In this document: one piece after another, positions 23,704-32,801 of the stretch
Numbering within the stretch: the first letter of the stretch is position 1
Layout of the letters: each line of letters begins with the position of its first letter
DNA from: a virus
Virus record (IMG/VR): IMGVR_UViG_3300038465_000039
Location: 25,261-89,260 of that record
DNA length: 64,000 nucleotides
Reading direction: 5' to 3' (one strand)
The notes under the pieces: model-generated
What the model was told of the DNA's origin: nothing
Databases searched by the model: none
Seen by the model: only the letters and a program-made list of their open reading frames with translations
Translations under genes and position numbers: made by a program

Positions 23704-25034
23704 TGGCGGTCAAGATCATCGTCGGCGATTCCCGCGAGCAATTGAAACTTCTCGCCAGCGAATCCGTGCACGAGATCGTCACCTCGCCGCCCTATTGGGG
23801 CCTGCGCGATTACGGCGTCGCCGGCCAGATCGGATTAGAGGAAACGCCGCAGGCCTTTGTCGCCGAGATGGTGGCGCTGTTTGCCGAACTGCGCCGGGTG
23901 CTGCGCGCCGACGGCACGCTGTGGCTCAATCTCGGGGACAGTTATGCCACCGGCACGACTTCGGATCGTAATCCGACGGCAACCGGAAAACACGGTTACT
24001 GGGAAAACCCGGCCATCAATAAACGAATTGACGGGCGAGCCTATGGCCTCAAACCCAAAGACCTAGTCGGCATTCCCTGGATGGTGGCCTTTGCCTTGCG
24101 CGCCGATGGCTGGTATCTGCGGCAGGACATCATCTGGCACAAGCCCAATCCGATGCCGGAAAGCGTCACCGACCGCTGCACCAAGGCGCATGAATACCTG
24201 TTCCTGCTCTCGAAAAGCGAACGGTATTTTTACGATGCGGACGCAATCGCTGAACCGGCTTCGGAGAATACGCATTCCCGCGGCACCAAGCTAGTGACGC
24301 CCAAGAGCGCGCCGGAAGATTCGATGGTGCGCGCCAAGGAAAGCTGGCACGCCTCGACCGGCGATCACGTTTCCACCCGCAACAAGCGCAGCGTCTGGAC
24401 CGTGGCCACGGCCCCCTTTGCCCAGGCCCATTTTGCCACCTTCCCGCCGGCACTGATCGAGCCCGCGATTCGGGCCGGCACATCCGAGCGCGGCTGCTGC
24501 GTGGCCTGCGGCACGCCGTGGATCAGGATCGTTGCCCGCTCGCGTTCGAATGAAAGCGGTTCGGGCCGTAGCGGCAAAAACCCGGCCGGCAAGGGCGGTC
24601 CCAACGCGCAGCACGCCGGCAGCGACGATGATATCCGAAACGGCCCCGTGATCACTACCTCGACGCTCGGCTGGTATCCGACCTGTGACCACGATGGCCT
24701 CGCTCCGCTGCCCGCCTATCCCGACAAACCCGGCCGCGGCGACGACGACGGCCTTGAGGTGGAAGCGGCCCACGATGCAGCGACAGCGCTGTGGCGCGCC
24801 CAATGCCGCGAGGTCGACGAGAAGCGGCGAGCGCTGTGCGAGATCTCCGCGCGCCTCATCACCGCGCCCTGCACCGTGCTCGACCCCTTCGGCGGCGCCG
24901 GCACCACCGCGCTCGTCGCCGATCGTAACCAGCGCCACGCCATCCTGATCGAACTCAATCCCGAATATGCCGCGATGGCCCGCCGCCGCATCGATGGCGA
25001 CGCGCCGCTATTCGCCGGTGTGGATCATCCCTGA
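23703..25034 (+). CDS. Site-specific DNA methyltransferase, beta class (N4-C or N6-A)
   Basis: 443 aa. Motif IV EIVTSPPYWGLRDYG near residue 25 precedes motif I (LDPFGGAGTTALVADRNQRH near residue 400), the circular order of beta-class amino-methyltransferases. Middle motifs DLVGIPWMVAFALRADGWYL, RQDIIWHKPNPMPESVTDR and HEYLFLLSKS are typical. TSPPY is frequent in N4-cytosine enzymes but does not exclude N6-adenine. No partner restriction gene is visible, so it is an orphan phage methyltransferase. Confidence 0.9.
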   Translation: MAVKIIVGDSREQLKLLASESVHEIVTSPPYWGLRDYGVAGQIGLEETPQAFVAEMVALFAELRRVLRADGTLWLNLGDSYATGTTSDRNPTATGKHGYWENPAINKRIDGRAYGLKPKDLVGIPWMVAFALRADGWYLRQDIIWHKPNPMPESVTDRCTKAHEYLFLLSKSERYFYDADAIAEPASENTHSRGTKLVTPKSAPEDSMVRAKESWHASTGDHVSTRNKRSVWTVATAPFAQAHFATFPPALIEPAIRAGTSERGCCVACGTPWIRIVARSRSNESGSGRSGKNPAGKGGPNAQHAGSDDDIRNGPVITTSTLGWYPTCDHDGLAPLPAYPDKPGRGDDDGLEVEAAHDAATALWRAQCREVDEKRRALCEISARLITAPCTVLDPFGGAGTTALVADRNQRHAILIELNPEYAAMARRRIDGDAPLFAGVDHP

Positions 25035-27520
25035 TGGCCTTCGATCCCCGCCAACTCGACGAGATACGGAGGCGCGTTCGCGTCAGCGATGTGGTCGGCT
25101 CTGTATTTCCGCTCATCAAAAAGGGGAATGAATTTGTCGTCAAAGGCAACGAGTCGTTCACGGTCAACGATGCGAAACAAGTGTGGTGCGAATTCGGATC
25201 AGGCGGCGACGGAAAGGGCCACGACGTCTTCGAATTTCTCGTCCAGAACCAAGGGCTATCGTTCCCCGAAGCGGTCGAAGAACTCGCCAGACAAGCCGGC
25301 GTCTCCCTCAAGGACGGACCTGGACGGAGTCCTGCTTCGTCTAATGGCGCTGGAACTGCATCGGCATCCCACGCTCGAATTAACGGAAGCGGAGCGGAGA
25401 GCTCGCCGACAGGTCGAGACGATAGGCCTGACAATGGTCTGGGAAAAGCTGCAGGCGGCAAGCGTGAAGTCATAGCGACATGGGATTATCTCGATCCGGA
25501 AAACACGCTGCTTTACCAAACAGTGCGCATGCAGGAACGGATGCCGGATGGCAGTTGGCGTCTTACAAAAGATCGCAAAATCTGGAAAACCTTTTTGCAG
25601 CGCCGACCGGCACCGACGCCGGGCGAATGGATTCTTGGTCTTGATGTCGTCGATCGAGAAACAGGCGAACCTCTTGAGTTTTTGAAGACGGCGACCGGTA
25701 CTGCATGGCTACGCGTAACCGATGAACGTCTGAAGTGGAACAACACTACACGGGCAACGTTCGCCGATCTCGGTAACGTCGAGCACTGGCTATACAATGC
25801 AAATGCAGTGATCGACGAACTCCAGGAACCGAGGGACGACCAGCGGACTATTTTCTGTCCCGAAGGAGAAGGAAAGGTCGATGTCCTGAAAGAGTGGGGT
25901 TTGCTTGCCGTAACCAATTCCGGCGGTGCAAAGCATTTCACCACCGCCTGCGCAGAATTCTTTAGGGGCGCAAGGCACGTCGTCATTCTACAGGACAATG
26001 ATCGCGCCGGCGCCGAGGGAGCGGCCAAGAAAGCCGCGATGCTGAAAGCTGTCGGCGTTGAACTGATACAGGCGTTGAATTTTCGCGATGTCTGGCCCAG
26101 TTGTCCGATGAAGGGCGACGTCAAGGACTGGCGCGACCATGGCGGCACAAAGGATCAGTTGCTCGAGATCGTTGACGATCTGAAGCCATGGACTCCGGAA
26201 CCCTACAAATTCAGATACGGAGCAAAGACCGCAGCCGATCTGGATGACAAACCGAAGCAGTATCCCTGGCGGATTAAATTTCTGGTGCCGCGGAATGTCG
26301 ATACGCTTATCATGGGGCCGAGCAAATCGGGGAAGACATTCGAGACGCTGAATATGTGCATGCATGTCCACTTCGGAAAGGATTACGCGGGCCGACGTGT
26401 TGAACAGGGCGGTGTTGTCTATTTGACTTATGAGGGATCTGAAGGTTTCGAAAACAGATTCCGCGCCTACATGCAGCACAACGATTTAACCAAGGCTGAT
26501 CTTCATTCGTTTGCATGGTTGACGCGACCGCCTGGCCTTTATGCGAGCGAGGATGATGCTAAGGGTGTAGCGCAGGAAATATCCGAGATCGCCAAGACCT
26601 TCCGTCTTCCGCTGTCTCATTCAGTGATCGATACTCATAACGCGGCGACCCGGGGATCGAGCGAGATCAAGAGCGAGGATTTGAACCGCATCCAGAATAA
26701 TTACGGGACCGTTCGAACCATCACGGGTTGCCCTCTCTGGATCGTCGGTCATACAAATCAGGAAGGCCGGCACCGCGGCAACGAACAGTTTTTCAACGGC
26801 ATCGATGCCGCGCTGTTGATACGCAGGCTCTACACCGATGAGAAAAAAAAGATCGAAAAGCGCGATGATGATAGGCGCGTCATTCGCCGATTGAGTTCCG
26901 ACAAACAGCGCGATGGCGACGACAACGTGAGCGTCGATTTTGTGTTGCAGCGGGTTGTAATCGGTAAGGACGAATTCGGTGACGATATCCCGTCGATGGT
27001 ATCGACTGAACCGGCGCAGAGCGTGCCGGACAGTGTTGTAGAGGAGACTACCCGGAAAGCTGAATGGCTCGACGGGGAATATCTGATGGGGAGCAATCTG
27101 GATGTCTTCCAGGCGTTGCTGCGCAGCCTTGCAAAATCCGGACAGCCGCCTCCAAAAGAACTCGGATTGTCAAATGTCCCATTGGTGGTCGAATGGTCGC
27201 ATCTCGGCAGAGAGTATAAGAAGACCGATCCGCGCGAACAGGATGAACCGATTGATAAATATCAAAATCGCATGAAGGCGAGGACGCGGCGATTCCGTGC
27301 TGACCTGCTTAGAAAAAAGGTTATAGGGGTCGCCGAGATGATCGATCCATCAGCCGTCAACGAGAATCCGGAGAAGCCGATGATGATGCATTTTATCTGG
27401 CCGACTGGACGAAGGGTTTATGGTAAAGGCCTGCAGTGGCCGCCATTGCCGAAAAAGAAAAAGGAGCAGCCGATGATTCTGGCTCCTGGCGAAACCGAAG
27501 ACGATCTTCCTCCCATATAA
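25034..27520 (+). CDS. Primase-helicase (DnaG-like N-terminus, TOPRIM, RepA-type ATPase)
   Basis: 828 aa. Residues 1-95 resemble the DnaG zinc-domain fold (IRRRVRVSDVVGSVFPL, GHDVFEFLVQ, SFPEAVEELARQAGVSL), but the four zinc ligands are missing. The TOPRIM-like region at about 270-350 has FCPEGEGKVDVLKEW and VVILQDNDRAGAEG. The ATPase domain from about 410 has Walker A MGPSKSGKTF and a Walker B-like SVIDTHNAATRG, then IVGHTNQEGRHRG. It is the central replication protein of the window. It shares one base pair with the methyltransferase stop. Confidence 0.9.
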   Translation: MAFDPRQLDEIRRRVRVSDVVGSVFPLIKKGNEFVVKGNESFTVNDAKQVWCEFGSGGDGKGHDVFEFLVQNQGLSFPEAVEELARQAGVSLKDGPGRSPASSNGAGTASASHARINGSGAESSPTGRDDRPDNGLGKAAGGKREVIATWDYLDPENTLLYQTVRMQERMPDGSWRLTKDRKIWKTFLQRRPAPTPGEWILGLDVVDRETGEPLEFLKTATGTAWLRVTDERLKWNNTTRATFADLGNVEHWLYNANAVIDELQEPRDDQRTIFCPEGEGKVDVLKEWGLLAVTNSGGAKHFTTACAEFFRGARHVVILQDNDRAGAEGAAKKAAMLKAVGVELIQALNFRDVWPSCPMKGDVKDWRDHGGTKDQLLEIVDDLKPWTPEPYKFRYGAKTAADLDDKPKQYPWRIKFLVPRNVDTLIMGPSKSGKTFETLNMCMHVHFGKDYAGRRVEQGGVVYLTYEGSEGFENRFRAYMQHNDLTKADLHSFAWLTRPPGLYASEDDAKGVAQEISEIAKTFRLPLSHSVIDTHNAATRGSSEIKSEDLNRIQNNYGTVRTITGCPLWIVGHTNQEGRHRGNEQFFNGIDAALLIRRLYTDEKKKIEKRDDDRRVIRRLSSDKQRDGDDNVSVDFVLQRVVIGKDEFGDDIPSMVSTEPAQSVPDSVVEETTRKAEWLDGEYLMGSNLDVFQALLRSLAKSGQPPPKELGLSNVPLVVEWSHLGREYKKTDPREQDEPIDKYQNRMKARTRRFRADLLRKKVIGVAEMIDPSAVNENPEKPMMMHFIWPTGRRVYGKGLQWPPLPKKKKEQPMILAPGETEDDLPPI

Positions 27521-27527
27521 AATCACA

Positions 27528-28049
27528 GTGCATGCAGAACCCCAAATGATAATCAAAGAGACGGTGGCAGGCGTGGCGGCGGATGGTGACCGTCCGTCCG
27601 GTCACGGCAGGATGCTAGGCAAGGCTCTGGCGCTGATTGCTGAGATTGGCCGCCGAGATGCGCCGATGCCAATCCCTGATACTTGCCTCACCTGTGCCTT
27701 CCGCGAAGGGACGATGCCCAATCAAACGGCTGGCACGGGCGTGATGGCGCTCAATTGCGTGCTGCGGATCGACCTTGACCGATTTGCATGCCATCACGGG
27801 ATGAAGGAAGGCGAGCCGCAGAAACTCTGTGCGGGTTACATCGCCGCGATGCTTGCGCCATTTTCGCAAGTGAGGGAAATCTTGGCCGCATTTCACAATG
27901 AACTCGGCACCATTGAAGATTCGACGGACGATGAGGTGCGCACGGCCTTCGATACATGGTTGAGCCTCGCTGATCCCGAGCGTCGGCTGGACGTTTATCA
28001 GGCCGCTCGTGAGTATGCCAAAAGTCAGATGCACGGTGATGATCAGTAG
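27528..28049 (+). CDS. Cys-rich conserved phage protein
   Basis: 173 aa from GTG at 27528; ATGs at 27546 or 27612 are alternatives since no RBS decides. CLTCAFREGTMPNQ near residue 55, FACHHG and LCAGYI make a Cys/His site. The C-terminal half is helical (PFSQVREILAAFHNELG, YQAAREYAKSQM). It resembles small conserved proteins beside replication genes in related phages; the role is unknown. Confidence 0.7.
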   Translation: MHAEPQMIIKETVAGVAADGDRPSGHGRMLGKALALIAEIGRRDAPMPIPDTCLTCAFREGTMPNQTAGTGVMALNCVLRIDLDRFACHHGMKEGEPQKLCAGYIAAMLAPFSQVREILAAFHNELGTIEDSTDDEVRTAFDTWLSLADPERRLDVYQAAREYAKSQMHGDDQ

Positions 28050-28066
28050 ATTGTGGACAGAGAACC

Positions 28067-28924
28067 ATGAGGGTACAAAAAATGCAGGGGTTGACCAGCA
28101 TGAAGACTGATTCCGAGGATGTCCAAAAGGCGGTCCTCGAAGACCGCAAGCGCCGGCGCCTTGGGCTCGCCGCCGAAATGAAACAACTCGGAAAACACAA
28201 AAAGCGAATCAAGTTCAGATTGGTCGAGGGACGCTCCTGGCCGATCGATGTTGCCACTGGCGAGAATGCGGATATCGATCGCGAAGACGTCATGGCGTCG
28301 TTACCGGACGATATGAAGGCGCTGGTTGGTGACGTCGATGAAAAGATGCAGGCCATGCGCGTCGAGGCCGACAAGCACCAATCGTTTACCGAGGATACCG
28401 TGCAGGTTGACGAAGGAGTGCTTTTGCGCCGGCGGGCCGAGCGTGAGGCAGAACTTGAATCGCGCTCCAAGATACGAGGCGAGAAATGGACGCCGGAACT
28501 CGTCGAGGCGAGACTGGAAGACGCCTATCGCACGCTGTTTCGATCAAGCATCGGCGGTACGGGACCGCGTCCATTCGGCAATGCGATGCCGGCAATCATT
28601 AAGGAAGTCTCCGATCTCGTGCACCAGGCCGGCAACAAATCGCTTCGTAATGCGATTGCTCACAGGTTCAAGGGAGTACCATCGACTGAAGAAGTCCGGC
28701 GAGCTAACGAGGCCTTGGCGTGGGCAACTGAATATCTATTAACCGAGCATCCCGATCTGCCTGGGTTCGTTCAGTTGTCGGCTTTATGGAAGGCATGGGG
28801 CGCCAAGATCAGTAAAAAGTGTGAGACTCACGGCATCAATCGACAGGCGTTTTATCGCGATCGAAAGATAGCGTTGCAGCTGATTGTCGATGGGTTGATA
28901 CGAAGCGGGAAGGCGCCGACGTGA
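28067..28924 (+). CDS. Conserved phage DNA-binding-like protein (DUF6362-like)
   Basis: 285 aa (starts at 28067 or at the ATG at 28100, MKTDSEDVQKA). A charged helical N-terminus; RLEDAYRTLFRSSIGGTGPR and FGNAMPAIIKEV in the middle resemble DUF6362; the C-terminus KKCETHGINRQAFYRDRKIA is a HTH. Regulation or late-gene switching is possible but not shown. Confidence 0.72.
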   Translation: MRVQKMQGLTSMKTDSEDVQKAVLEDRKRRRLGLAAEMKQLGKHKKRIKFRLVEGRSWPIDVATGENADIDREDVMASLPDDMKALVGDVDEKMQAMRVEADKHQSFTEDTVQVDEGVLLRRRAEREAELESRSKIRGEKWTPELVEARLEDAYRTLFRSSIGGTGPRPFGNAMPAIIKEVSDLVHQAGNKSLRNAIAHRFKGVPSTEEVRRANEALAWATEYLLTEHPDLPGFVQLSALWKAWGAKISKKCETHGINRQAFYRDRKIALQLIVDGLIRSGKAPT

Positions 28925-29760
28925 GGCTTATTCGAGTCTTCCCGCGTATCACCAAGGCAACGCCGCGAGATGATCTTGCGCGTTTCGGCCCTCCAACTTT
29001 ATTCGACGAGGCTGACGAGGTTCATGTGTCGGTAACGTTCAGCGAGGATAAGATGATCGCAGAACATCTTGCTGAGCAATGGAAGCACGTCGCGCCGGTC
29101 AAAATCGGTGGCGTTGCCTACGACGACGATTCGCTCGAATTTATTCCGGGTCGCTATATCGGCCCCGGCTATACCATCACGTCGCGCGGATGTCCGCGCA
29201 AGTGCTGGTTCTGCGGCGTCTGGAAAAAATGGCCGACCGTCAACCCCATGACGATCTACCCCGGATGGAACGTTCTGGATGACAACCTGCTCGCCGCGCC
29301 GCGCTGGCACGTGGAGGCGGTATTCGAGATGCTGCGCCAATACGACCGCAAGCAGCGCGTGACGTTCACAGGCGGCTTGGAAGCCCTCTCACTGCAGGAA
29401 TATCAAGTCGAACTACTCGCGAGCCTCCGGCCCAAGCCCGCAATGTTCTGGGCCTATGATCCCGGCGACGAATTCGAGACGCTAGAGCGCGCCGCGCGGT
29501 TGATGATCGAAGCAGGCTTTACCGCCGCATCGCATCGGCTCCGCGTCTATGTCTTGATAGGCTTTCCGAAAGACACCTTCGATCTGGCGGAAAAGCGCCT
29601 CAAGCAAATGATGAGCATCGGCCTGACACCGATGGCAATGCTGTGGTCGCCGGACAAGCCATCGCAAGAGCGATACCGACCTGCGCCGGAATGGCGTGCG
29701 TTCCAGCGCCGTTGGGCGCGACCGGCAATCATACATTCTGATCCTGAGTGCCATACATGA
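28921..29760 (+). CDS. Radical SAM protein
   Basis: 279 aa from GTG at 28921 (GTGA overlap). The cluster motif SRGCPRKCWFCGVWKKW (C-x3-C-x2-C) near residue 90 binds a [4Fe-4S] cluster and SAM. FTGGLEALSLQEY corresponds to the beta-strand after the cluster, and YVLIGFPKDTFDLAE to a later SAM-contacting strand. The N-terminus (RVFPRITKATPRDDL, VHVSVTFSEDK) resembles the Rossmann-like part of B12-binding radical SAM proteins without the cobalamin loop. The substrate is unknown; modified nucleotides are one possibility given the nearby methyltransferases. Confidence 0.82.
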   Translation: MRLIRVFPRITKATPRDDLARFGPPTLFDEADEVHVSVTFSEDKMIAEHLAEQWKHVAPVKIGGVAYDDDSLEFIPGRYIGPGYTITSRGCPRKCWFCGVWKKWPTVNPMTIYPGWNVLDDNLLAAPRWHVEAVFEMLRQYDRKQRVTFTGGLEALSLQEYQVELLASLRPKPAMFWAYDPGDEFETLERAARLMIEAGFTAASHRLRVYVLIGFPKDTFDLAEKRLKQMMSIGLTPMAMLWSPDKPSQERYRPAPEWRAFQRRWARPAIIHSDPECHT

Positions 29761-29957
29761 AAAAACTCCAGAGGCTCTTGAAACTACATCAGGGCGGCGA
29801 AAAGTTTGTCCCCACTCCTATCTGCGAGTGCGTCGGCACTGCGCAGAGGATGCATGTTGACGGTCGATTTATGGGATGGACCGAAGGTAGGCGCGGTCCC
29901 AAAGGTGGTGTCTGCGGTGCTTGCGGCGGTGCGATTCCTGATGAGAGAGGCAAGTGA
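29757..29957 (+). CDS. Small zinc-ribbon protein
   Basis: 66 aa from the ATG at 29757 (ATGA overlap). CEC near residue 25 and CGACGG near the C-terminus form a possible zinc site; MHVDGRFMGWTEGRRGPKGG lies between. The function is unknown. Confidence 0.6.
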   Translation: MKKLQRLLKLHQGGEKFVPTPICECVGTAQRMHVDGRFMGWTEGRRGPKGGVCGACGGAIPDERGK

Positions 29958-30691
29958 AGAAACAACCGGCATATGCTTCTGAGGTCGCGCTCTGCGCAGC
30001 ATTCCTTGCTGCCGTCGATAAGCAGAAGTGGACCGCTTATGCCGAGAGTCTAGGATGGGACATCCTACTTGTTCGAAATCGTGACGGATTCCAGATCGGT
30101 ATCCAAGCCAAACTGCGGCTCAATGTCGAAGTCATCAATCAAGCAATCGAGGAAGGTGCATGGTATAGGATCGACGAACCCGGCCCCGATTGTCGCGCAA
30201 TCCTGGTCCCTCCAGATGGCGGCCCGGCCTTCGACAAGGTTTGTGATTTCATCGGACTGACAATCATCCGGATGCGCGACATGACGCATCTCAATCCGCG
30301 CTGGAACAGTGCGTTCATGCCGTCGCTGCCTGACGATCAAATCCATGATCGGGAGTGGCACGAGATGGCGCCGACGAAACGCCACAAGCTACCGGAGTAT
30401 ATTCCTGATGTAGCCGCTGGATCATCGGCGCCGATCCAACTCACACAGTGGAAAATCAAGGCGATCAAGATCGCTATTCTTTTGGAGAGCCGCGGTTATG
30501 TTACCCGCGCCGATTTTTCCTACCTACAGATAGATCATCGTCGCTGGATAACGATGGGTTGGTTGAAGATTGAGAATGGTCGATACGTAGCCAACGCTTC
30601 CCCTGACTTCAAGGCTCAGCATCCCATCGTCTACGGCCAGATCGAATCCGATGTAGAAAAGTGGAAACCGAAACAATCGGAGATGCTATGA
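29954..30691 (+). CDS. PD-(D/E)XK-like nuclease fold protein (tentative)
   Basis: 245 aa from GTG at 29954 (GTGA overlap). SEVALCAAFLAAVDKQ, GWDILLVRNRDGFQIGIQAK and CRAILVPPDG follow the helix-strand-strand order of restriction-endonuclease-like domains (E, D, Q-x-K). The C-terminal 90 residues form a winged-helix-like part (ESRGYVTRADFSYLQID). Related hypothetical proteins occur in other phages. A nuclease role is inference. Confidence 0.65.
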   Translation: MKKQPAYASEVALCAAFLAAVDKQKWTAYAESLGWDILLVRNRDGFQIGIQAKLRLNVEVINQAIEEGAWYRIDEPGPDCRAILVPPDGGPAFDKVCDFIGLTIIRMRDMTHLNPRWNSAFMPSLPDDQIHDREWHEMAPTKRHKLPEYIPDVAAGSSAPIQLTQWKIKAIKIAILLESRGYVTRADFSYLQIDHRRWITMGWLKIENGRYVANASPDFKAQHPIVYGQIESDVEKWKPKQSEML

Positions 30692-30948
30692 CAATCGATA
30701 TTACATTCAACGACAGCGGCCGCACAGCGACGCAGCCATCGAACCCGAAATTTCCGGACGGTATCGATGTCGATATTTCAGCACCGGGTCGTGCATCGTG
30801 TTGTTTCAACCTGAGTCATCCAGCCCCACGCGTCGGGACGTATTCGATTGTCTGCCGGACCTGTCGTTGCACCGCGGTCATCACCGTCGCCGGACGCCCC
30901 GACGATCCGCGCACCCTAACTTTACCGTGCAAGGAGATACGACATTGA
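30688..30948 (+). CDS. Conserved phage protein with Cys pair
   Basis: 86 aa from the ATG at 30688 (ATGA). CCFNLSHPAPRVGTYSIVC, then CRCTAVITVAGRPDDPRTL and a final PCK: a beta-rich small protein of a type often seen in rhizobial prophages. The cysteines may bind zinc. The function is unknown. Confidence 0.72.
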   Translation: MTIDITFNDSGRTATQPSNPKFPDGIDVDISAPGRASCCFNLSHPAPRVGTYSIVCRTCRCTAVITVAGRPDDPRTLTLPCKEIRH

Positions 30949-31385
30949 GCGATCTTCCGTTTGTTGTCATGATCGACTATACGAACCACACTGGCATTCG
31001 TGCTATCCGTGAGATCGTACCAATGCCAACAAACGCGCTGCACTTCGGCTCGAATCAATGGCACCATGAACCGCAGTGGCTGATCGATGCGATCGACGTC
31101 GCGAAGAGCGACATCCGCACATTCGCAGTCAAGGATATCCATGCATGGTCGCCAAGAGATGCGGCTACTGGTCGGTCAATGGCATCCTACGCCAAGCAGC
31201 TGCAGGCCTCGATCGAGCGGAACGCGCGCATGAAGGTACGGCTCGCGAAGGTAATCGACGTGCTCGCCGGCGTTGACGGTAGCAAGAGCGACTCGCGCAG
31301 CGAGGTTGATGAAGCTATCCGCAGAATAATTGCCGCGCAAAATGCGATCACGGCAATCATGAAGGATGAGGAGCCGGTCTGGTGA
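30945..31385 (+). CDS. Unknown phage protein
   Basis: 146 aa from TTG at 30945, chosen since AAGGAG lies about 10 nt upstream and the start overlaps the previous stop. FVVMIDYTNHTGIRAIREIV and HHEPQWLIDAIDVAKSDIRT, then a helical C-terminus (RRIIAAQNAITAIMKDEEP). The TTG start is unusual. The function is not recognised. Confidence 0.65.
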   Translation: MSDLPFVVMIDYTNHTGIRAIREIVPMPTNALHFGSNQWHHEPQWLIDAIDVAKSDIRTFAVKDIHAWSPRDAATGRSMASYAKQLQASIERNARMKVRLAKVIDVLAGVDGSKSDSRSEVDEAIRRIIAAQNAITAIMKDEEPVW

Positions 31386-31729
31386 AGTTGGTTATCCTGG
31401 AGAGCCCGTTCGCAGCGAAAACCTTTATCGGTCGATGGCTGAATCGTCGGTACGCGCGCCGATGTGTTCGCGATTCTCTGATGCGCGGCGAGGCGCCTAT
31501 CGCTTCGCATCTGCTCTATACTCAACCGGGCATCTTGCGCGACGGCGATCCTGCCGAGCGCCAATGGGGAATCGACGCCGGACTGGCATGGGGAGACCGC
31601 GCTGACGCCACCGTTGTCTATACGGACCGCGGAACGTCGCGAGGTATGGTCTACGGCATCAACAATGCGGACCGCGCTGGCCGACCGGTCGAACTTAGGA
31701 TACTGAGGCGGCATTCGAACAACGGGTGA
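31382..31729 (+). CDS. DUF7768/DUF4406-like nucleotide-binding-fold protein
   Basis: 115 aa from GTG at 31382 (GTGA overlap). VILESPFAAK (beta-strand followed by a loop), RYARRCVRDSLMRGEAPIAS, HLLYTQPGILRDGDPAERQW, GIDAGLAWGDRADATVVYTD and TSRGMVYGINNADRAGRPVE. The order resembles DUF4406/nucleoside 2-deoxyribosyltransferase-like folds. Binding of a nucleotide is inferred from fold likeness only. Confidence 0.75.
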   Translation: MKLVILESPFAAKTFIGRWLNRRYARRCVRDSLMRGEAPIASHLLYTQPGILRDGDPAERQWGIDAGLAWGDRADATVVYTDRGTSRGMVYGINNADRAGRPVELRILRRHSNNG

Positions 31730-31738
31730 GGTACTGAG

Positions 31739-32209
31739 ATGGCGGGAAGCGTAAATAGGGTGATCTTGATCGGCAATCTCGGGAAGGATCCCGAGACGTT
31801 CGAGCGTAACGGCAATAAGACCGTCAAGTTCTCGATCGCGACCAGCGAAAGCTGGCGCGACAAAGCTACCGGAGAGCGCAAGGAGGTCACGGACTGGCAC
31901 AACATTGTCGTGTTCGACAAAACCGCAGCAGAGTTCGCGGAAAAATTCCTGAAGAAGGGAATGAAGGTCTACGTCGAGGGCAAGCAGAAGACGCGTAAGT
32001 GGACCGATAAAGACGGTGTTGATCGGTACACCACGGACACCGTTATTGCAGCGTTCGGAGGACAGTTGCAAAATCTGACGCGCAGCGACGGTGCAAGCGG
32101 TGGGGCACCGAGCGAGGACGACTATGGCACGCCGTCTGATCGAAACGGGCGCTCGGCATCGCAATCATCCAGCAGGCCCGAGGATGACGGCGGGGATATC
32201 CCCTTCTGA
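31739..32209 (+). CDS. ssb: Single-stranded DNA-binding protein
   Basis: 156 aa. OB-fold with NRVILIGNLGKDPETFE, VKFSIATSESWRDKATGERK, EVTDWHNIVVFDKTAAEF and KVYVEGKQKTRKWTDKDG. The tail is disordered and ends in the acidic DDGGDIPF peptide, the usual interaction tip. This is a complete canonical bacterial/phage SSB serving the replication and recombination proteins in this region. Confidence 0.96.
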   Translation: MAGSVNRVILIGNLGKDPETFERNGNKTVKFSIATSESWRDKATGERKEVTDWHNIVVFDKTAAEFAEKFLKKGMKVYVEGKQKTRKWTDKDGVDRYTTDTVIAAFGGQLQNLTRSDGASGGAPSEDDYGTPSDRNGRSASQSSSRPEDDGGDIPF

Positions 32210-32610
32210 TGGCCTCCCGCATTGTCCCAGAAGGTGGATGGTCGAATCTCAAACCGTTCAAGACGCCGCGAGTCGAGAAGCAATCACACCTGCGATTTGT
32301 GAAGTCGCTGATCTGTGTATGCTGTGCGGCCCAAGGTCTAACCGTGCAGGCTGACGACCCGCTGCACATTCGGTCGATCAGCCTCATTCACGGTAAGGAC
32401 GAAACAGGCGGATCGCGTAAGTCAGATGACAGGTGGACATTGCCAGGTTGCCGAAGACATCACGATCAGCAGCACGGCATGAACGAGCGAAACTTCTGGT
32501 CGATGTACCGCATCGACCCGTTCCTGCTTGCTTTGGTTTTGTGGGGCCTGACCGGAAACGAGCATGCTGCGGTCGAGGTTATACGGCTGCATGCGAGGGG
32601 AGGAGTTTGA
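32209..32610 (+). CDS. DUF968/Ref-like HNH-fold nuclease
   Basis: 133 aa, ATG in TGATG overlap with ssb. SLICVCCAA with ADDPLHIR, KSDDRWTLPGCRRHHDQQHG and NERNFWSMYRID gives two Cys pairs plus the HH region, as in the recombination-nuclease Ref/DUF968 family of phages. It probably acts in recombination with SSB. The closing half is hydrophobic (FLLALVLWGL). Confidence 0.78.
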   Translation: MASRIVPEGGWSNLKPFKTPRVEKQSHLRFVKSLICVCCAAQGLTVQADDPLHIRSISLIHGKDETGGSRKSDDRWTLPGCRRHHDQQHGMNERNFWSMYRIDPFLLALVLWGLTGNEHAAVEVIRLHARGGV

Positions 32611-32801
32611 TGCCGCCGTTCCGCGAAGATGTCAAAACCGCTTTCGGCAATCACAATCGTTTCGCCGAGGTGCTCGGTCAGATCGCTCATGGTCGGACCG
32701 ATAATGGTAGACCGCTGGCGGCTGAGAAAGTGCGCCAGATGGCGCGGGCCGTTCTTGTCGAGTGCGGCATCAATACGTGGTCACCGGACGAAACAGCATG
32801 A
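32610..32801 (+). CDS. Small unknown protein
   Basis: 63 aa with an excellent RBS (GAGGGGAGGAG) 6 nt upstream. MPPFREDVKTAFGNHNRFAE and EKVRQMARAVLVECGINTW. Likely helical; the function is unknown. Overlaps at both ends (TGATG; ATGA). Confidence 0.65.
   Translation: MPPFREDVKTAFGNHNRFAEVLGQIAHGRTDNGRPLAAEKVRQMARAVLVECGINTWSPDETA

Noticed and set aside
24291-24938. 215-aa minus-strand open frame
   Set aside because: Shadow of the beta-class methyltransferase, where high third-position G+C keeps other frames open.
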